DNA from: Calditrichota bacterium | GTDB taxonomy: Bacteria > Calditrichota > Calditrichia > RBG-13-44-9 | Length of the DNA: 6,794 bases | Direction: 5' to 3' | Assembly (NCBI GenBank): GCA_024276455.1 | Contig: JAJRXE010000180.1 | Span: 1 to 6,794 of the forward strand | Made by a program: the position numbers and the translations under genes | Notes under the pieces: model-generated | What the model was told of the DNA's origin: nothing | What the model saw: only the letters and a program-made list of their open reading frames with translations | The model's database searches: none | In this document: positions 1 through 6,344 of the stretch, piece by piece | Position numbering within the stretch: position 1 is the first letter of the stretch | How the letters are laid out: each line of letters opens with the position of its first letter

Positions 1-1823
1 ATGTAAGGTAGCTTCCGAAATTCTTCGGAGCTTTCTCCTTGTTGTTGGTACTCTTCAATTTTGCGGTTGTAGGCTAAAATATCGCGCACGCCCAGGGCAG
101 CCAGCTTGTCGTAACGCTCTTCCATTTCGTTAATAACGCTGCGCAAAATCATAATGGCGTTTTGAGGATGCGTCACCACAATCTCATCCAGCTCCGAACA
201 AATAGCTAAATAATGGTCTTTTAATTTGGTGTAAATAGAAAGTTCTAACTTTTTGGGATCAATTAAAACAAACTTCAAATCGCTGGGAGGCATTCGGTAA
301 AGTAAACTGGCAATCATGGTATTAATGCCCACGCTTTTACCGGAACCTGTTGCTCCGGCAATCAGCAAATGGGGCATTTTCGTAAGGTCGGCCCAGTACA
401 CTTCTCCGGAGATGGTTTTACCCAACCCCAGAATTAAATTTCCCTGAGCATTAATAAAAGTTTCCGAGCGAACAATGGACTTGAAATAAACAATCGAAGG
501 CGAACGATTGGGTATTTCGATGCCAATGGCCGCTTTTCCGGGAATGGGGGCAATGATCCGGATTCCTTTGGCCTGCATGGCCAGCGCCAGATCGTCTTGC
601 AAGCCCACAATTTGACTGATTTTGACCCCCTGAGCGGGCCGAACCTCGTACAGAGTAATGACCGGTCCTTCCACCACTCGAACCACCGAGGCTTTCACTC
701 CAAATTGCGCCAGGGTCTCTTCTAACAGCCGGGCATTTTTGCGCAATTCCTCTTCGGTGAGATTTTCTGGTTGCTCATCCGGTTCGTAAAGCAAGTCGGT
801 GGAGGGGAACTGGTACCGCGAAAGGGAATCGCGAATCAAGGCATCGTAATCCAACTCTTTTTCCTTGTGCGCCTCCTGAATTTCAAAATCTGCCTGCTGG
901 CCGGGCAGATTTTGATCGGCAACATCATCCGCGCTTTCTTCACCCACCGGTTCTTCTGTACTCTGGCTATCGGGAACCAGATCTCTCGCCTTGGTTAAGA
1001 TTTCCAGCGGCCGATCTATTTCCGGTTCTCTCTGTTCGACTTCCGCCTCGGAGGGTAAAGAAGGATGGTAATAGGGATCTTGCCGGTCTGCTTCCATCTC
1101 CGGAATCGTTGTTTCAACTTCCGGAACCACTTTCCGCGCCCTTTTTCGTTCGGGTTTAGCTTCTCTGCTCGGTAGCTTTACCTGTTTGAACAGTCCAATC
1201 AGAAGTACAAAACCCTCTTGAATGGCCCGAACAATTGCCAGCGGTACTGCGGAAAACGGAATCCGGAACGTAATAATGCTTAAAACCAGGAAAAAAATCA
1301 CCAGCAGGAATACGGCTCCGAATTTGCTAAAAATTTTCACCAGATAAACCGCCAGCATCCCCCCAATCAAACCACTGGGGTAAAAAGATTCCGGGTTACC
1401 AAAAGTTTGAAGAGCCTGGGGGGTCGCTAAAACCACCGACAACCAAAGGCTCCAGCTAAAAAGGACGATGGCGAAACGAATCAAAGCGCCCAGCGGCCGA
1501 CGAAACATCAAGAAAATTCCTGCTGCAATCAGCAAAATCGGGAGGAACAAAATCGGATAGCCCAATGTCCACTGGAACAGCCAGGCGGACACCGTCGCAC
1601 CAAACGCCCCCAATAAATTCTTAATCTGGTAAATGTTCCCTTCCGTTAAAAAACCAACCGGGTCGCTGCGGTGGTAAGAAATGATGGCCAGTGCCAGCAA
1701 GATCCCCAGAGCCGACAACAACAGGCCGTAAACTTCCGGTCGAATATCTCCGCGTTCCTTTCGGCTTTTGGAGGGAGTTGATTTTTTCTTAGAGCTGTTT
1801 TTCTTTTTCAAACGCCTTCCCAT
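1..1823 (-). CDS. ftsK: FtsK/SpoIIIE family DNA translocase, partial (C-terminus beyond window start)
   Basis: Membrane-anchored, ATP-driven motor that pumps chromosomal DNA at the division septum. About 607 codons are present. The order is a very basic N-terminus (residues 1-24, many Lys/Arg), hydrophobic membrane segments at about 33-50, 70-107, 113-133 and 145-185, a charged Glu/Pro-rich linker to about residue 330, then the motor domain. The motor shows an EVRPAQGVK segment, Walker A GATGSGKS at residues 490-497 (positions 333-356), and FVLIDPKKLEL shortly after. The frame is open at position 1, ending in LPY just where SpoIIIE/FtsK proteins continue into the Walker B strand (IVVIVDELADL). 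So Walker B, the rest of the motor and any gamma domain lie outside. The ATG at 1823 is the only sensible start: an in-frame stop lies at 1836-1838 and the ribosome binding site is weak. Motor style resembles FCB-group homologues (inference). Confidence 0.96.
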   Translation of the reverse strand, partial: MGRRLKKKNSSKKKSTPSKSRKERGDIRPEVYGLLLSALGILLALAIISYHRSDPVGFLTEGNIYQIKNLLGAFGATVSAWLFQWTLGYPILFLPILLIAAGIFLMFRRPLGALIRFAIVLFSWSLWLSVVLATPQALQTFGNPESFYPSGLIGGMLAVYLVKIFSKFGAVFLLVIFFLVLSIITFRIPFSAVPLAIVRAIQEGFVLLIGLFKQVKLPSREAKPERKRARKVVPEVETTIPEMEADRQDPYYHPSLPSEAEVEQREPEIDRPLEILTKARDLVPDSQSTEEPVGEESADDVADQNLPGQQADFEIQEAHKEKELDYDALIRDSLSRYQFPSTDLLYEPDEQPENLTEEELRKNARLLEETLAQFGVKASVVRVVEGPVITLYEVRPAQGVKISQIVGLQDDLALAMQAKGIRIIAPIPGKAAIGIEIPNRSPSIVYFKSIVRSETFINAQGNLILGLGKTISGEVYWADLTKMPHLLIAGATGSGKSVGINTMIASLLYRMPPSDLKFVLIDPKKLELSIYTKLKDHYLAICSELDEIVVTHPQNAIMILRSVINEMEERYDKLAALGVRDILAYNRKIEEYQQQGESSEEFRKLPY

Positions 1824-1845
1824 TTCGCATCTTTTTTATTAACCG

Positions 1846-1872
1846 AGTAAATATAAACACATCCCTTGTCAA
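1846..1872 (-). promoter_or_regulatory. possible ftsK promoter
   Basis: On the minus strand a perfect TTGACA lies at 1867-1872. A TTTACT (four of six matches to TATAAT) follows after 15 nt at 1846-1851. This is shorter than the preferred 17 nt, and no better -10 exists at 16-18 nt. It sits between the gcvT terminator and the ftsK start, 23 nt upstream of the ATG, which is where a promoter for ftsK is needed. Low certainty because of the spacing. Confidence 0.25.
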
Positions 1873-1914
1873 ATACAACCAACAGCCCATAAGCAGCAAA
1901 CGAAAAAAATAAAT

Positions 1915-1947
1915 GGAAAAAGGCCTTTCGTGGTGATGAAAGGCCTT
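1915..1947 (-). terminator. intrinsic terminator of the plsY-gcvT unit
   Basis: A perfect 10-bp stem, AAGGCCTTTC (1920-1929) pairing with GAAAGGCCTT (1938-1947), has an 8-nt loop. Read on the minus strand it is followed directly by three more Ts, then CC, ATTT and a seven-T run at 1903-1909. It begins 22 nt after the gcvT stop codon. The plus-strand side lacks a good T run, so it acts mainly in the minus direction. Confidence 0.85.
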
Positions 1948-1969
1948 GATGATTTTCCGGAAAAATGAA

Positions 1970-3049
1970 TCAGACAAAGGGCGTTTTAACAATCTCGGCC
2001 GGAACCTCCCTGCCCCGGGCGTTAATTACAATTTTATTGCCAATTCCGGCATGTTCAACCGCCACATATCCCAGCCCAATATTCTTTTCCAAAATCGGCG
2101 AATAACACCCGCTGGTCACATGCCCCACTTCCTTTCCTTCCACCAGAATGGGATAATGATGCCGCGGAATCACCCTTCCTTCTACCACAAAGCCCACTAA
2201 TTTCCGTTTGATTCCTTCTTCCTTGATTTTCAACAACGCCCCCCGGCCGATGAAATCGCCTTTCTGTAATTTGGTGATCCAGCCCAATCCCGCTTCCAAC
2301 GGATTTGTCGTCTCATCAATGTCATTTCCGTACAGGCAGTACTTTTTTTCCAGACGCAGGGTATCCCGGGCCCCCAATCCAATGGGAGCAATGTCGAATT
2401 CTTTTCCGGCTTCAAAAACCTTATTCCAGACATCTTCGGAGTATTTCCGATCAAAATACAGCTCGAAACCGGGCTCGCCGGTGTAACCGGTACGAGAAAT
2501 AATCATGGGTACCCCGGCCAACTCGCCTTCAACAAACCAATAGAATTTAATGGCCGATAAATCGATCGTAGTTAGTTTTTGAAGGGTCGGTTCGGCATTC
2601 TTACCCTGCACCGCCAATTGGGTAATCCGCTCGCTGATATTCTCTATTTCCACTCCCTCTATTTGGTGCTCTAAAATCCACTGGTAGTCTTTTTCTGTGT
2701 TGGAAGCATTGACCACCAGCAGGTAACGATCTTCCTGACGGTAGCAGATCAAGTCATCCACAATCCCACCATCGGGGTAGCACATGGCGGTGTATTGCGC
2801 CTGGTTTACTTGCAATTTGGAAGCATCATTAATTGTCAGGTAATTGACTAATTCCAGCGCTTTGGGACCCCGAATTTCTATTTCACCCATATGGGAAACG
2901 TCGAACACGCCTACCGATTCCCGCACTTTTCGATGCTCTTCTATCATGCTGGTATATTGAATGGGCATCAGAAATCCGGCGAATTCCACCATTTTAGCGC
3001 CTAATTTTACGTGAATATCGTAGAGACCGGTTCTTTTAGGTTCCACCAT
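1970..3049 (-). CDS. gcvT: aminomethyltransferase, glycine cleavage system T protein
   Basis: Cytosolic enzyme that releases ammonia from the aminomethyl-lipoyl arm of H protein and passes the methylene group to tetrahydrofolate. At 359 aa it has normal full length for the family. Visible family motifs: KMVEFAGFLMPIQY near residues 19-32, VFDVSHMGEI (48-57), GGIVDDL (94-100, containing the conserved catalytic Asp region), NASNTEKD (114-121), SRTGYTGEPGFELY (185-198), GLGARDTLRLE (224-234), YGNDID (240-245), and the C-terminal barrel segment VTSGCYSPIL (311-320). No key residue appears lost; the usual Trp after FAG is Phe. It lies 15 bp after plsY and is followed by a terminator, so the two are probably one transcript. 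The other glycine cleavage genes (gcvH, gcvP) are not in the window. The start may be the next codon, GTG at 3046 (see the RBS entry). Confidence 0.97.
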   Translation of the reverse strand: MVEPKRTGLYDIHVKLGAKMVEFAGFLMPIQYTSMIEEHRKVRESVGVFDVSHMGEIEIRGPKALELVNYLTINDASKLQVNQAQYTAMCYPDGGIVDDLICYRQEDRYLLVVNASNTEKDYQWILEHQIEGVEIENISERITQLAVQGKNAEPTLQKLTTIDLSAIKFYWFVEGELAGVPMIISRTGYTGEPGFELYFDRKYSEDVWNKVFEAGKEFDIAPIGLGARDTLRLEKKYCLYGNDIDETTNPLEAGLGWITKLQKGDFIGRGALLKIKEEGIKRKLVGFVVEGRVIPRHHYPILVEGKEVGHVTSGCYSPILEKNIGLGYVAVEHAGIGNKIVINARGREVPAEIVKTPFV

Positions 3050-3051
3050 TT

Positions 3052-3057
3052 CCTCCT
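3052..3057 (-). promoter_or_regulatory. gcvT ribosome binding site, start-deciding
   Basis: AGGAGG at 3052-3057 leaves only 2 nt before the ATG at 3049 but 5 nt before the in-frame GTG codon at 3046. Normal spacing (about 5-9 nt) therefore favours GTG, which would remove one residue (giving a protein beginning M-E-P-K-R-T). The ATG is kept as the default annotation, but the spacing is unusually tight. Confidence 0.6.
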
Positions 3058-3064
3058 TTCCGTC

Positions 3065-3628
3065 TTATCTAAAAGCCAATTCCTCTTTTAAACGTGGTAA
3101 ATACTTAAAGATGACGATTAAGCTTGCTGATGATGAAATAACGAATAGGTGTGGAGAATACAAAACATAAATAATCAGATTGACGACAAACAGCGCCACG
3201 ACCACACCCAGGATGTATTTGCGGGTAAGGCCGTACACTAAAAGGAAAATTACCAACCAGATTCCCACGGCACCGGCTTGCAAAAAAAGAAATGTGCCCG
3301 CCAGGGTAGCCAGACCGCGTCCTCCCTTCCCTTTTAACCAGATGGGAAACATATGACCCAGAATAACCAGTAAGGTAGGAAACAGCAGGTAGGTCACCTG
3401 GAAATAATTTTGAGCAACCCAGAGAGCGAGAAACCCTTTTCCCACATCGCCCAGAAGCACTAACACACCGAGCGTCCGCGAGCGAGTGACCCGCAGGAAA
3501 TTTAAGGTTCCCACATTCCCGCTACCTTCTTTTCGAATATCGCGCCGAAAGAATATTCGCGATGCCAAAAAGGCGGTGGGGAAAGAGCCAATAAAATAGG
3601 CCAGAACTGTCGCTACCACAAGCTGCAT
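3065..3628 (-). CDS. plsY: acyl-phosphate:glycerol-3-phosphate acyltransferase
   Basis: Integral inner-membrane enzyme that transfers the acyl group from acyl-phosphate to glycerol-3-phosphate, making lysophosphatidic acid, the first step of phospholipid synthesis. With the start at 3628 it is 187 aa, slightly short but within the family range. It begins with a membrane helix reading VVATVLAYFIGSFPTA, matching the usual LAYLLGSIP N-terminus. The three family motifs follow: GSGNVGTLNFLR (residues 35-46), GDVGKG (60-65) and GHMFPIWLKGKGGRGLAT (91-108). Further hydrophobic helices extend to about residue 175, then a basic tail. Two small departures from the common motifs are seen: GTLN instead of GxTN, and GGRG instead of GGKG. 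An upstream in-frame ATG at 3664 would add 12 hydrophilic residues. It has no ribosome binding site and would precede the likely promoter -10, so it is rejected. Likely first gene of a plsY-gcvT operon. Confidence 0.94.
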   Translation of the reverse strand: MQLVVATVLAYFIGSFPTAFLASRIFFRRDIRKEGSGNVGTLNFLRVTRSRTLGVLVLLGDVGKGFLALWVAQNYFQVTYLLFPTLLVILGHMFPIWLKGKGGRGLATLAGTFLFLQAGAVGIWLVIFLLVYGLTRKYILGVVVALFVVNLIIYVLYSPHLFVISSSASLIVIFKYLPRLKEELAFR

Positions 3629-3632
3629 CATG

Positions 3633-3639
3633 CCTCCCT
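3633..3639 (-). promoter_or_regulatory. plsY ribosome binding site, start-deciding
   Basis: AGGGAGG on the minus strand is 1 nt before one ATG (3631) and 4 nt before the adjacent ATG (3628). The second gives the more workable spacing. It also leaves nine residues before the conserved A-Y of the first helix, as in known short PlsY proteins. Confidence 0.6.
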
Positions 3640-3651
3640 GGTAAGGTTTAA

Positions 3652-3680
3652 ATTTAATCCCCATGAGAAAAAAGAATCAA
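3652..3680 (-). promoter_or_regulatory. candidate promoter of plsY-gcvT
   Basis: On the minus strand TTGATT (3675-3680) and TTAAAT (3652-3657) are separated by exactly 17 nt. This resembles a sigma-70-type -35/-10 pair (each differs from consensus at two positions). Transcription would start near 3645, giving a short leader that contains the plsY ribosome binding site. It lies just after the terminator hairpin at 3718-3746, so plsY would be transcribed independently of the GH27 gene. Inferred from sequence only. Confidence 0.4.
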
Positions 3681-3709
3681 GCAAAATATAAAACAGTCTT
3701 TTCGGGGGG

Positions 3710-3746
3710 AAAAAATACACCCCTTGAGCTCCGGACTCAAGGGGTG
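3710..3746 (-). terminator. strong intrinsic terminator upstream of plsY
   Basis: A perfect 11-bp stem, CACCCCTTGAG (3718-3728) with CTCAAGGGGTG (3736-3746), has a 7-nt loop. Read on the minus strand it is followed by TATTTTTT (3710-3717), a classic intrinsic terminator layout. It would stop any transcript from the GH27 gene or from the intergenic region before plsY. It lies 262 nt beyond the GH27 stop codon, which is far for a simple gene-end terminator. Confidence 0.8.
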
Positions 3747-3935
3747 GATTTAATGGAGGAGGCCTATGATAGGAGGAAGCTTTTATTGCTGCTCCTGTGT
3801 ATTATTATCGCCTGATGCAGGAGGAATCTTTAGAAATTTTTTATTATTTTTTAATAAATTGAAAATTCATGGAATTTTAGTTTCGCCTCAGGGTCTGCAT
3901 GTTGCTTTTTCAGAAAGTGGCGCAACCAATTACTA

Positions 3936-3973
3936 AACATCCCGCTCCTCGGTACAAAAAGAAGCGGGATGTT
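3936..3973 (-). terminator. hairpin just downstream of the GH27 gene, terminator-like but without a T run
   Basis: AACATCCCGCT (3936-3946) pairs perfectly with AGCGGGATGTT (3963-3973), an 11-bp stem with a 16-nt loop. It lies 35 nt after the GH27 stop codon, the usual place for a terminator. The minus-strand sequence that follows is TAGTAATT, not a T run, so termination would be weak. It may instead protect the mRNA 3' end or be part of a structured RNA. Confidence 0.4.
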
Positions 3974-4008
3974 ACACATGAGGAGGTGTCTATGTCCTCA
4001 TTGTATCT

Positions 4009-6315
4009 CTAATTCGTCCCCGGTCTAAAAATCTTTAGTAAACGCACCCCGTGGGCAGGAATCACCGTCCGGAAGGTGTTGGTAAATTCCCCTAAATTTT
4101 TCTGACACCACACGTCTCGCACCTGCAGTTTACCGGAAAGACCCAGGTCCTGAAAATTCAACGTGTAAGTCTGGGTGGATTCACCAATATTAAATATCCC
4201 CACCGCCCAATTGCCATCGGCCAGATCTTTTTTATAGACCTGAATATTTTTTTCTTTAATTACCGGCAGCGCCTGTTTTCCCAGGGGATCCTGGTCAATA
4301 GCGATCACCTCATCATTGGTCAACAGGTTCAGAGTAAAATCATCCAACCGTTCCAGATCGCATCCCAACAGTAGCGGTGCGGACAACAACGCCCAAAGGC
4401 TGACGTGGGTGTATTGTTCGTCCGGTGTGAGCCGGGTAGGATGCAACTGTTCGCTCCAGCCGACCCAGCCCACCACCAGCATATCGGGATCGTTCCAATG
4501 TCCGGGCCCGGCGTAAGGTGCCGCCATTTCCTGATTAAATCCGATGGAGAACATGCGATCCCATTCGTCCCAGATGTCTCCGGTGGTCCGCCACAGGTTT
4601 CCACCCACCCTGGCTCCCCATTCCCACACCCGGCCATTGCCATATTCACAAAGGGAATAAACAATATCGCGATTTTGCTTCCTCAGAGCACGGTACATTT
4701 TTTCGTAAGGAGGCATTAACTGGCGGGGATCGTTCTGATCGGTCATCATCTTTCGGTAAGAACAGAGATCGTATTTCAGGTAATCCACTCCCCAGCTGGC
4801 AAACGTTCGAGCATCCTGTTCTTCGTGTCCGTAACTGCCGGTGTAACCACCGCAGGTTAATGGACCCGGAGAGGAATAGATGCCAAATTTCAATCCCAGG
4901 GCATGAATATCGTCCCCTAACTTTTTCATGTCAGGGAATTTATTATTGGTTCGAATTTCTCCGTTTGGTTTTCGTTTAGGCTCCCGGGCCTGACCGTAAA
5001 TTTCCCAGCCATCATCAATATTAATGTACGTCCACCCATGATCAGCCAGCCCCTTTTCCACAAAAGCGCGAGCCGCTGCGTAAACGCGTTCCTGCGTGAC
5101 GCTTAATCCCCAGACGTTCCAGCTGTTCCACCCCATCGGCGGGGTTAGGGCAATCCGATCGCCAATGACAATACGGAGGGTTTTCGTGTCGGCACCCAGG
5201 GAATTTTTCACCGTGATTAGCACCGGATAGGTACCTGCTTTTTTCACCACCCCGCGGATAATGCCGCGGGTGGTATCCAGACTTAATCCCTCGGGCAAGT
5301 TCCGGGCCGAAAAATGCAAAGGTCGCTTGCCCGAAGCCGCGATGCGGAACAAGAACGGTTTACCCGGACGCTGCCCGTAAACCCGTGCACCGTTGATCCG
5401 GGGTTCCGATTTTACAGGCGGAGTCAGAATGTAAGGAAGGCCCTCTTTTTCCACCCGCTCTTCCAGACTTTTTTGCAACTTCACCCGGTAGTACAACGTG
5501 GCAGAGCGATTCAATTTCGGGACTTTAAAAGAATATTCTGCCCGGGCATTCGGTTGTAAAATTACCGGGAATTTCCGTTTGAGAACCGTTTCTCCGGTCA
5601 AATTGTCCACCATTCGGAGGTAAAACTTACCTTTTATCCGGTATCTGGAAGAAACATTTCTCAGCGCCAGCGTCTTTTCAATCTCTTTTTGGTGAAAGGT
5701 GAACAGGTTCGGAACGTAGATGAACTTCACATACTCGCTTAAATCGGCTGGTGCCAGGTACAAATCGCCCGAATAGATTCCTCCGGCCACTCCCCAATCG
5801 TACACCCGGATGGCAATGACATTTTCCCGATCCCATTTAATTCGCGGATCGTCCACCGCCAGGGAGTAACGGCGAGGTACATTCCAGAAAGAATGATCGA
5901 GATTCTTAAAATCATCGGTCGCTTTGGTACCGGGAGGAACGTTCTTTAGATTTTCTCCGATGAGTTCCCCATTCAAAAAGACCTGGTCGAAATCGTCAAT
6001 TTTCCCGAGATGAAAAATCAAGCTGTCCTTCAATACCGCATTTTTAATTAGGGAAGAAGGAATAACGATCCTGATTCGGTACCAGGCAAATCCTTCGTAT
6101 TTGGGGTACCCCTGCTGATTCCAGGTGCGATCCACTTCAATGGTTTTCCAGGCGGAATCATCGAAGTCCGGTCGGGCAAAATCCAGATTATCCTGAGGCA
6201 TAAATTTCCAGCCGGTGCTTAAATCCAGTCGCGGTGGTTTCACCTCACCGGAGGTACAAGAAAGGGAAGTCATTAAAAACGCCACCAAAAATACGAGAGC
6301 CCATTTTTTCAGCAT
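4009..6315 (-). CDS. secreted GH27 alpha-galactosidase-like lipoprotein with N-terminal jelly-roll and Ig-like domains
   Basis: Predicted exported glycoside hydrolase of 768 aa, probably cleaving terminal alpha-galactosides. Residues 1-20 form a signal peptide (MLKK, hydrophobic core, then TSLSC), suggesting lipidation at Cys20. Residues about 30-190 look like a GH2-type sugar-binding jelly roll (STGWKF, DDSAWKTIEV, FLNGELIG). Residues about 190-300 are another beta-rich segment. Residues about 312-386 match a He_PIG-type Ig fold (LPEGLSLDTTRGIIRG). The GH27 barrel starts with LTPPMGWNSWN (389-399) and contains NIDDGWE (432-438), YLKYDLC with nucleophile Asp516, CEYG (556-559), WRTTGDIWDEW with acid/base Asp580, and GHWNDPDML (605-613). 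Cys488 and Cys518 match the family's conserved disulfide pair. A C-terminal beta domain closes it. The Glu in CEYG fits alpha-galactosidases, but other GH27 activities, such as beta-L-arabinopyranosidase, cannot be excluded. The gene stands alone. The start is ATG 6315, preceded by GGAGG; a longer TTG-start reading from 6327 would overlap that site. Confidence 0.93.
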   Translation of the reverse strand: MLKKWALVFLVAFLMTSLSCTSGEVKPPRLDLSTGWKFMPQDNLDFARPDFDDSAWKTIEVDRTWNQQGYPKYEGFAWYRIRIVIPSSLIKNAVLKDSLIFHLGKIDDFDQVFLNGELIGENLKNVPPGTKATDDFKNLDHSFWNVPRRYSLAVDDPRIKWDRENVIAIRVYDWGVAGGIYSGDLYLAPADLSEYVKFIYVPNLFTFHQKEIEKTLALRNVSSRYRIKGKFYLRMVDNLTGETVLKRKFPVILQPNARAEYSFKVPKLNRSATLYYRVKLQKSLEERVEKEGLPYILTPPVKSEPRINGARVYGQRPGKPFLFRIAASGKRPLHFSARNLPEGLSLDTTRGIIRGVVKKAGTYPVLITVKNSLGADTKTLRIVIGDRIALTPPMGWNSWNVWGLSVTQERVYAAARAFVEKGLADHGWTYINIDDGWEIYGQAREPKRKPNGEIRTNNKFPDMKKLGDDIHALGLKFGIYSSPGPLTCGGYTGSYGHEEQDARTFASWGVDYLKYDLCSYRKMMTDQNDPRQLMPPYEKMYRALRKQNRDIVYSLCEYGNGRVWEWGARVGGNLWRTTGDIWDEWDRMFSIGFNQEMAAPYAGPGHWNDPDMLVVGWVGWSEQLHPTRLTPDEQYTHVSLWALLSAPLLLGCDLERLDDFTLNLLTNDEVIAIDQDPLGKQALPVIKEKNIQVYKKDLADGNWAVGIFNIGESTQTYTLNFQDLGLSGKLQVRDVWCQKNLGEFTNTFRTVIPAHGVRLLKIFRPGTN

Positions 6316-6320
6316 GTCGT

Positions 6321-6325
6321 CCTCC
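6321..6325 (-). promoter_or_regulatory. ribosome binding site of the GH27 gene, start-deciding
   Basis: GGAGG lies 5 nt before the ATG at 6315, near-ideal spacing. It overlaps the TTG at 6327 that would begin a four-codon longer reading, so the ATG is the true start. The signal peptide then begins properly with M-L-K-K. Confidence 0.8.
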
Positions 6326-6344
6326 AAAGGTTCATCCGTTCCAA

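Larger units (their letters stand above)
3629..4008. other. 380-bp intergenic region between GH27 gene and plsY
   Basis: No conserved gene is recognisable here. It holds, from low to high: the plsY promoter, a terminator hairpin (3718-3746), and a stretch with AGGAGG on the plus strand at 3757-3762, 3771-3776 and 3819-3824. A very AT-rich core follows at about 3830-3885, with a weak TTTATTA/TAATAAA stem at 3840-3858. Then come a 5-bp GTTGC/GCAAC stem (3901-3926), a second perfect 11-bp hairpin (3936-3973), a fourth AGGAGG (3981-3986) and a small ATGAGGA/TCCTCAT stem (3978-4001). Two tiny plus-strand ORFs lie at 3753-3815 (20 codons) and 3766-3936 (56 codons); neither resembles a known protein. 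The minus strand may be simply the 3' untranslated region of the GH27 transcript, or may encode a small RNA ending at the 3718-3746 terminator. Confidence 0.6.

Noticed and set aside
771..998. Plus-strand ORFs opposite ftsK, gcvT and the GH27 gene (for example 771-998, 1946-2486, 4316-4719, 5314-5559)
   Set aside because: All lie antisense to strongly supported coding regions, with no family features of their own.
1789..1992. 67-codon minus-strand ORF bridging the gcvT end and ftsK start
   Set aside because: It overlaps the gcvT 3' end, runs straight through the gcvT terminator and ends inside the ftsK start in another frame. The protein has no recognisable family feature.
3629..3664. Longer PlsY starting at ATG 3664
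   Set aside because: The extra 12 residues are hydrophilic and have no family match. There is no ribosome binding site, and the candidate -10 element lies downstream of that start.
3718..3973. CRISPR array or REP-type repeat array
   Set aside because: Two hairpins of different sequence, with no regularly spaced identical repeats and no unit repeated more than twice.
3710..4008. Glycine riboswitch upstream of the plsY-gcvT unit
   Set aside because: A glycine riboswitch would be natural before gcvT, and a terminator is present at 3718-3746. However, the typical GGACAGAG-type core was not found on the minus strand, and the likely promoter lies downstream of the terminator.
6316..6327. GH27 protein starting at TTG 6327
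   Set aside because: The TTG overlaps the GGAGG that serves the ATG at 6315, and the added acidic residues would spoil the signal peptide N-terminus.
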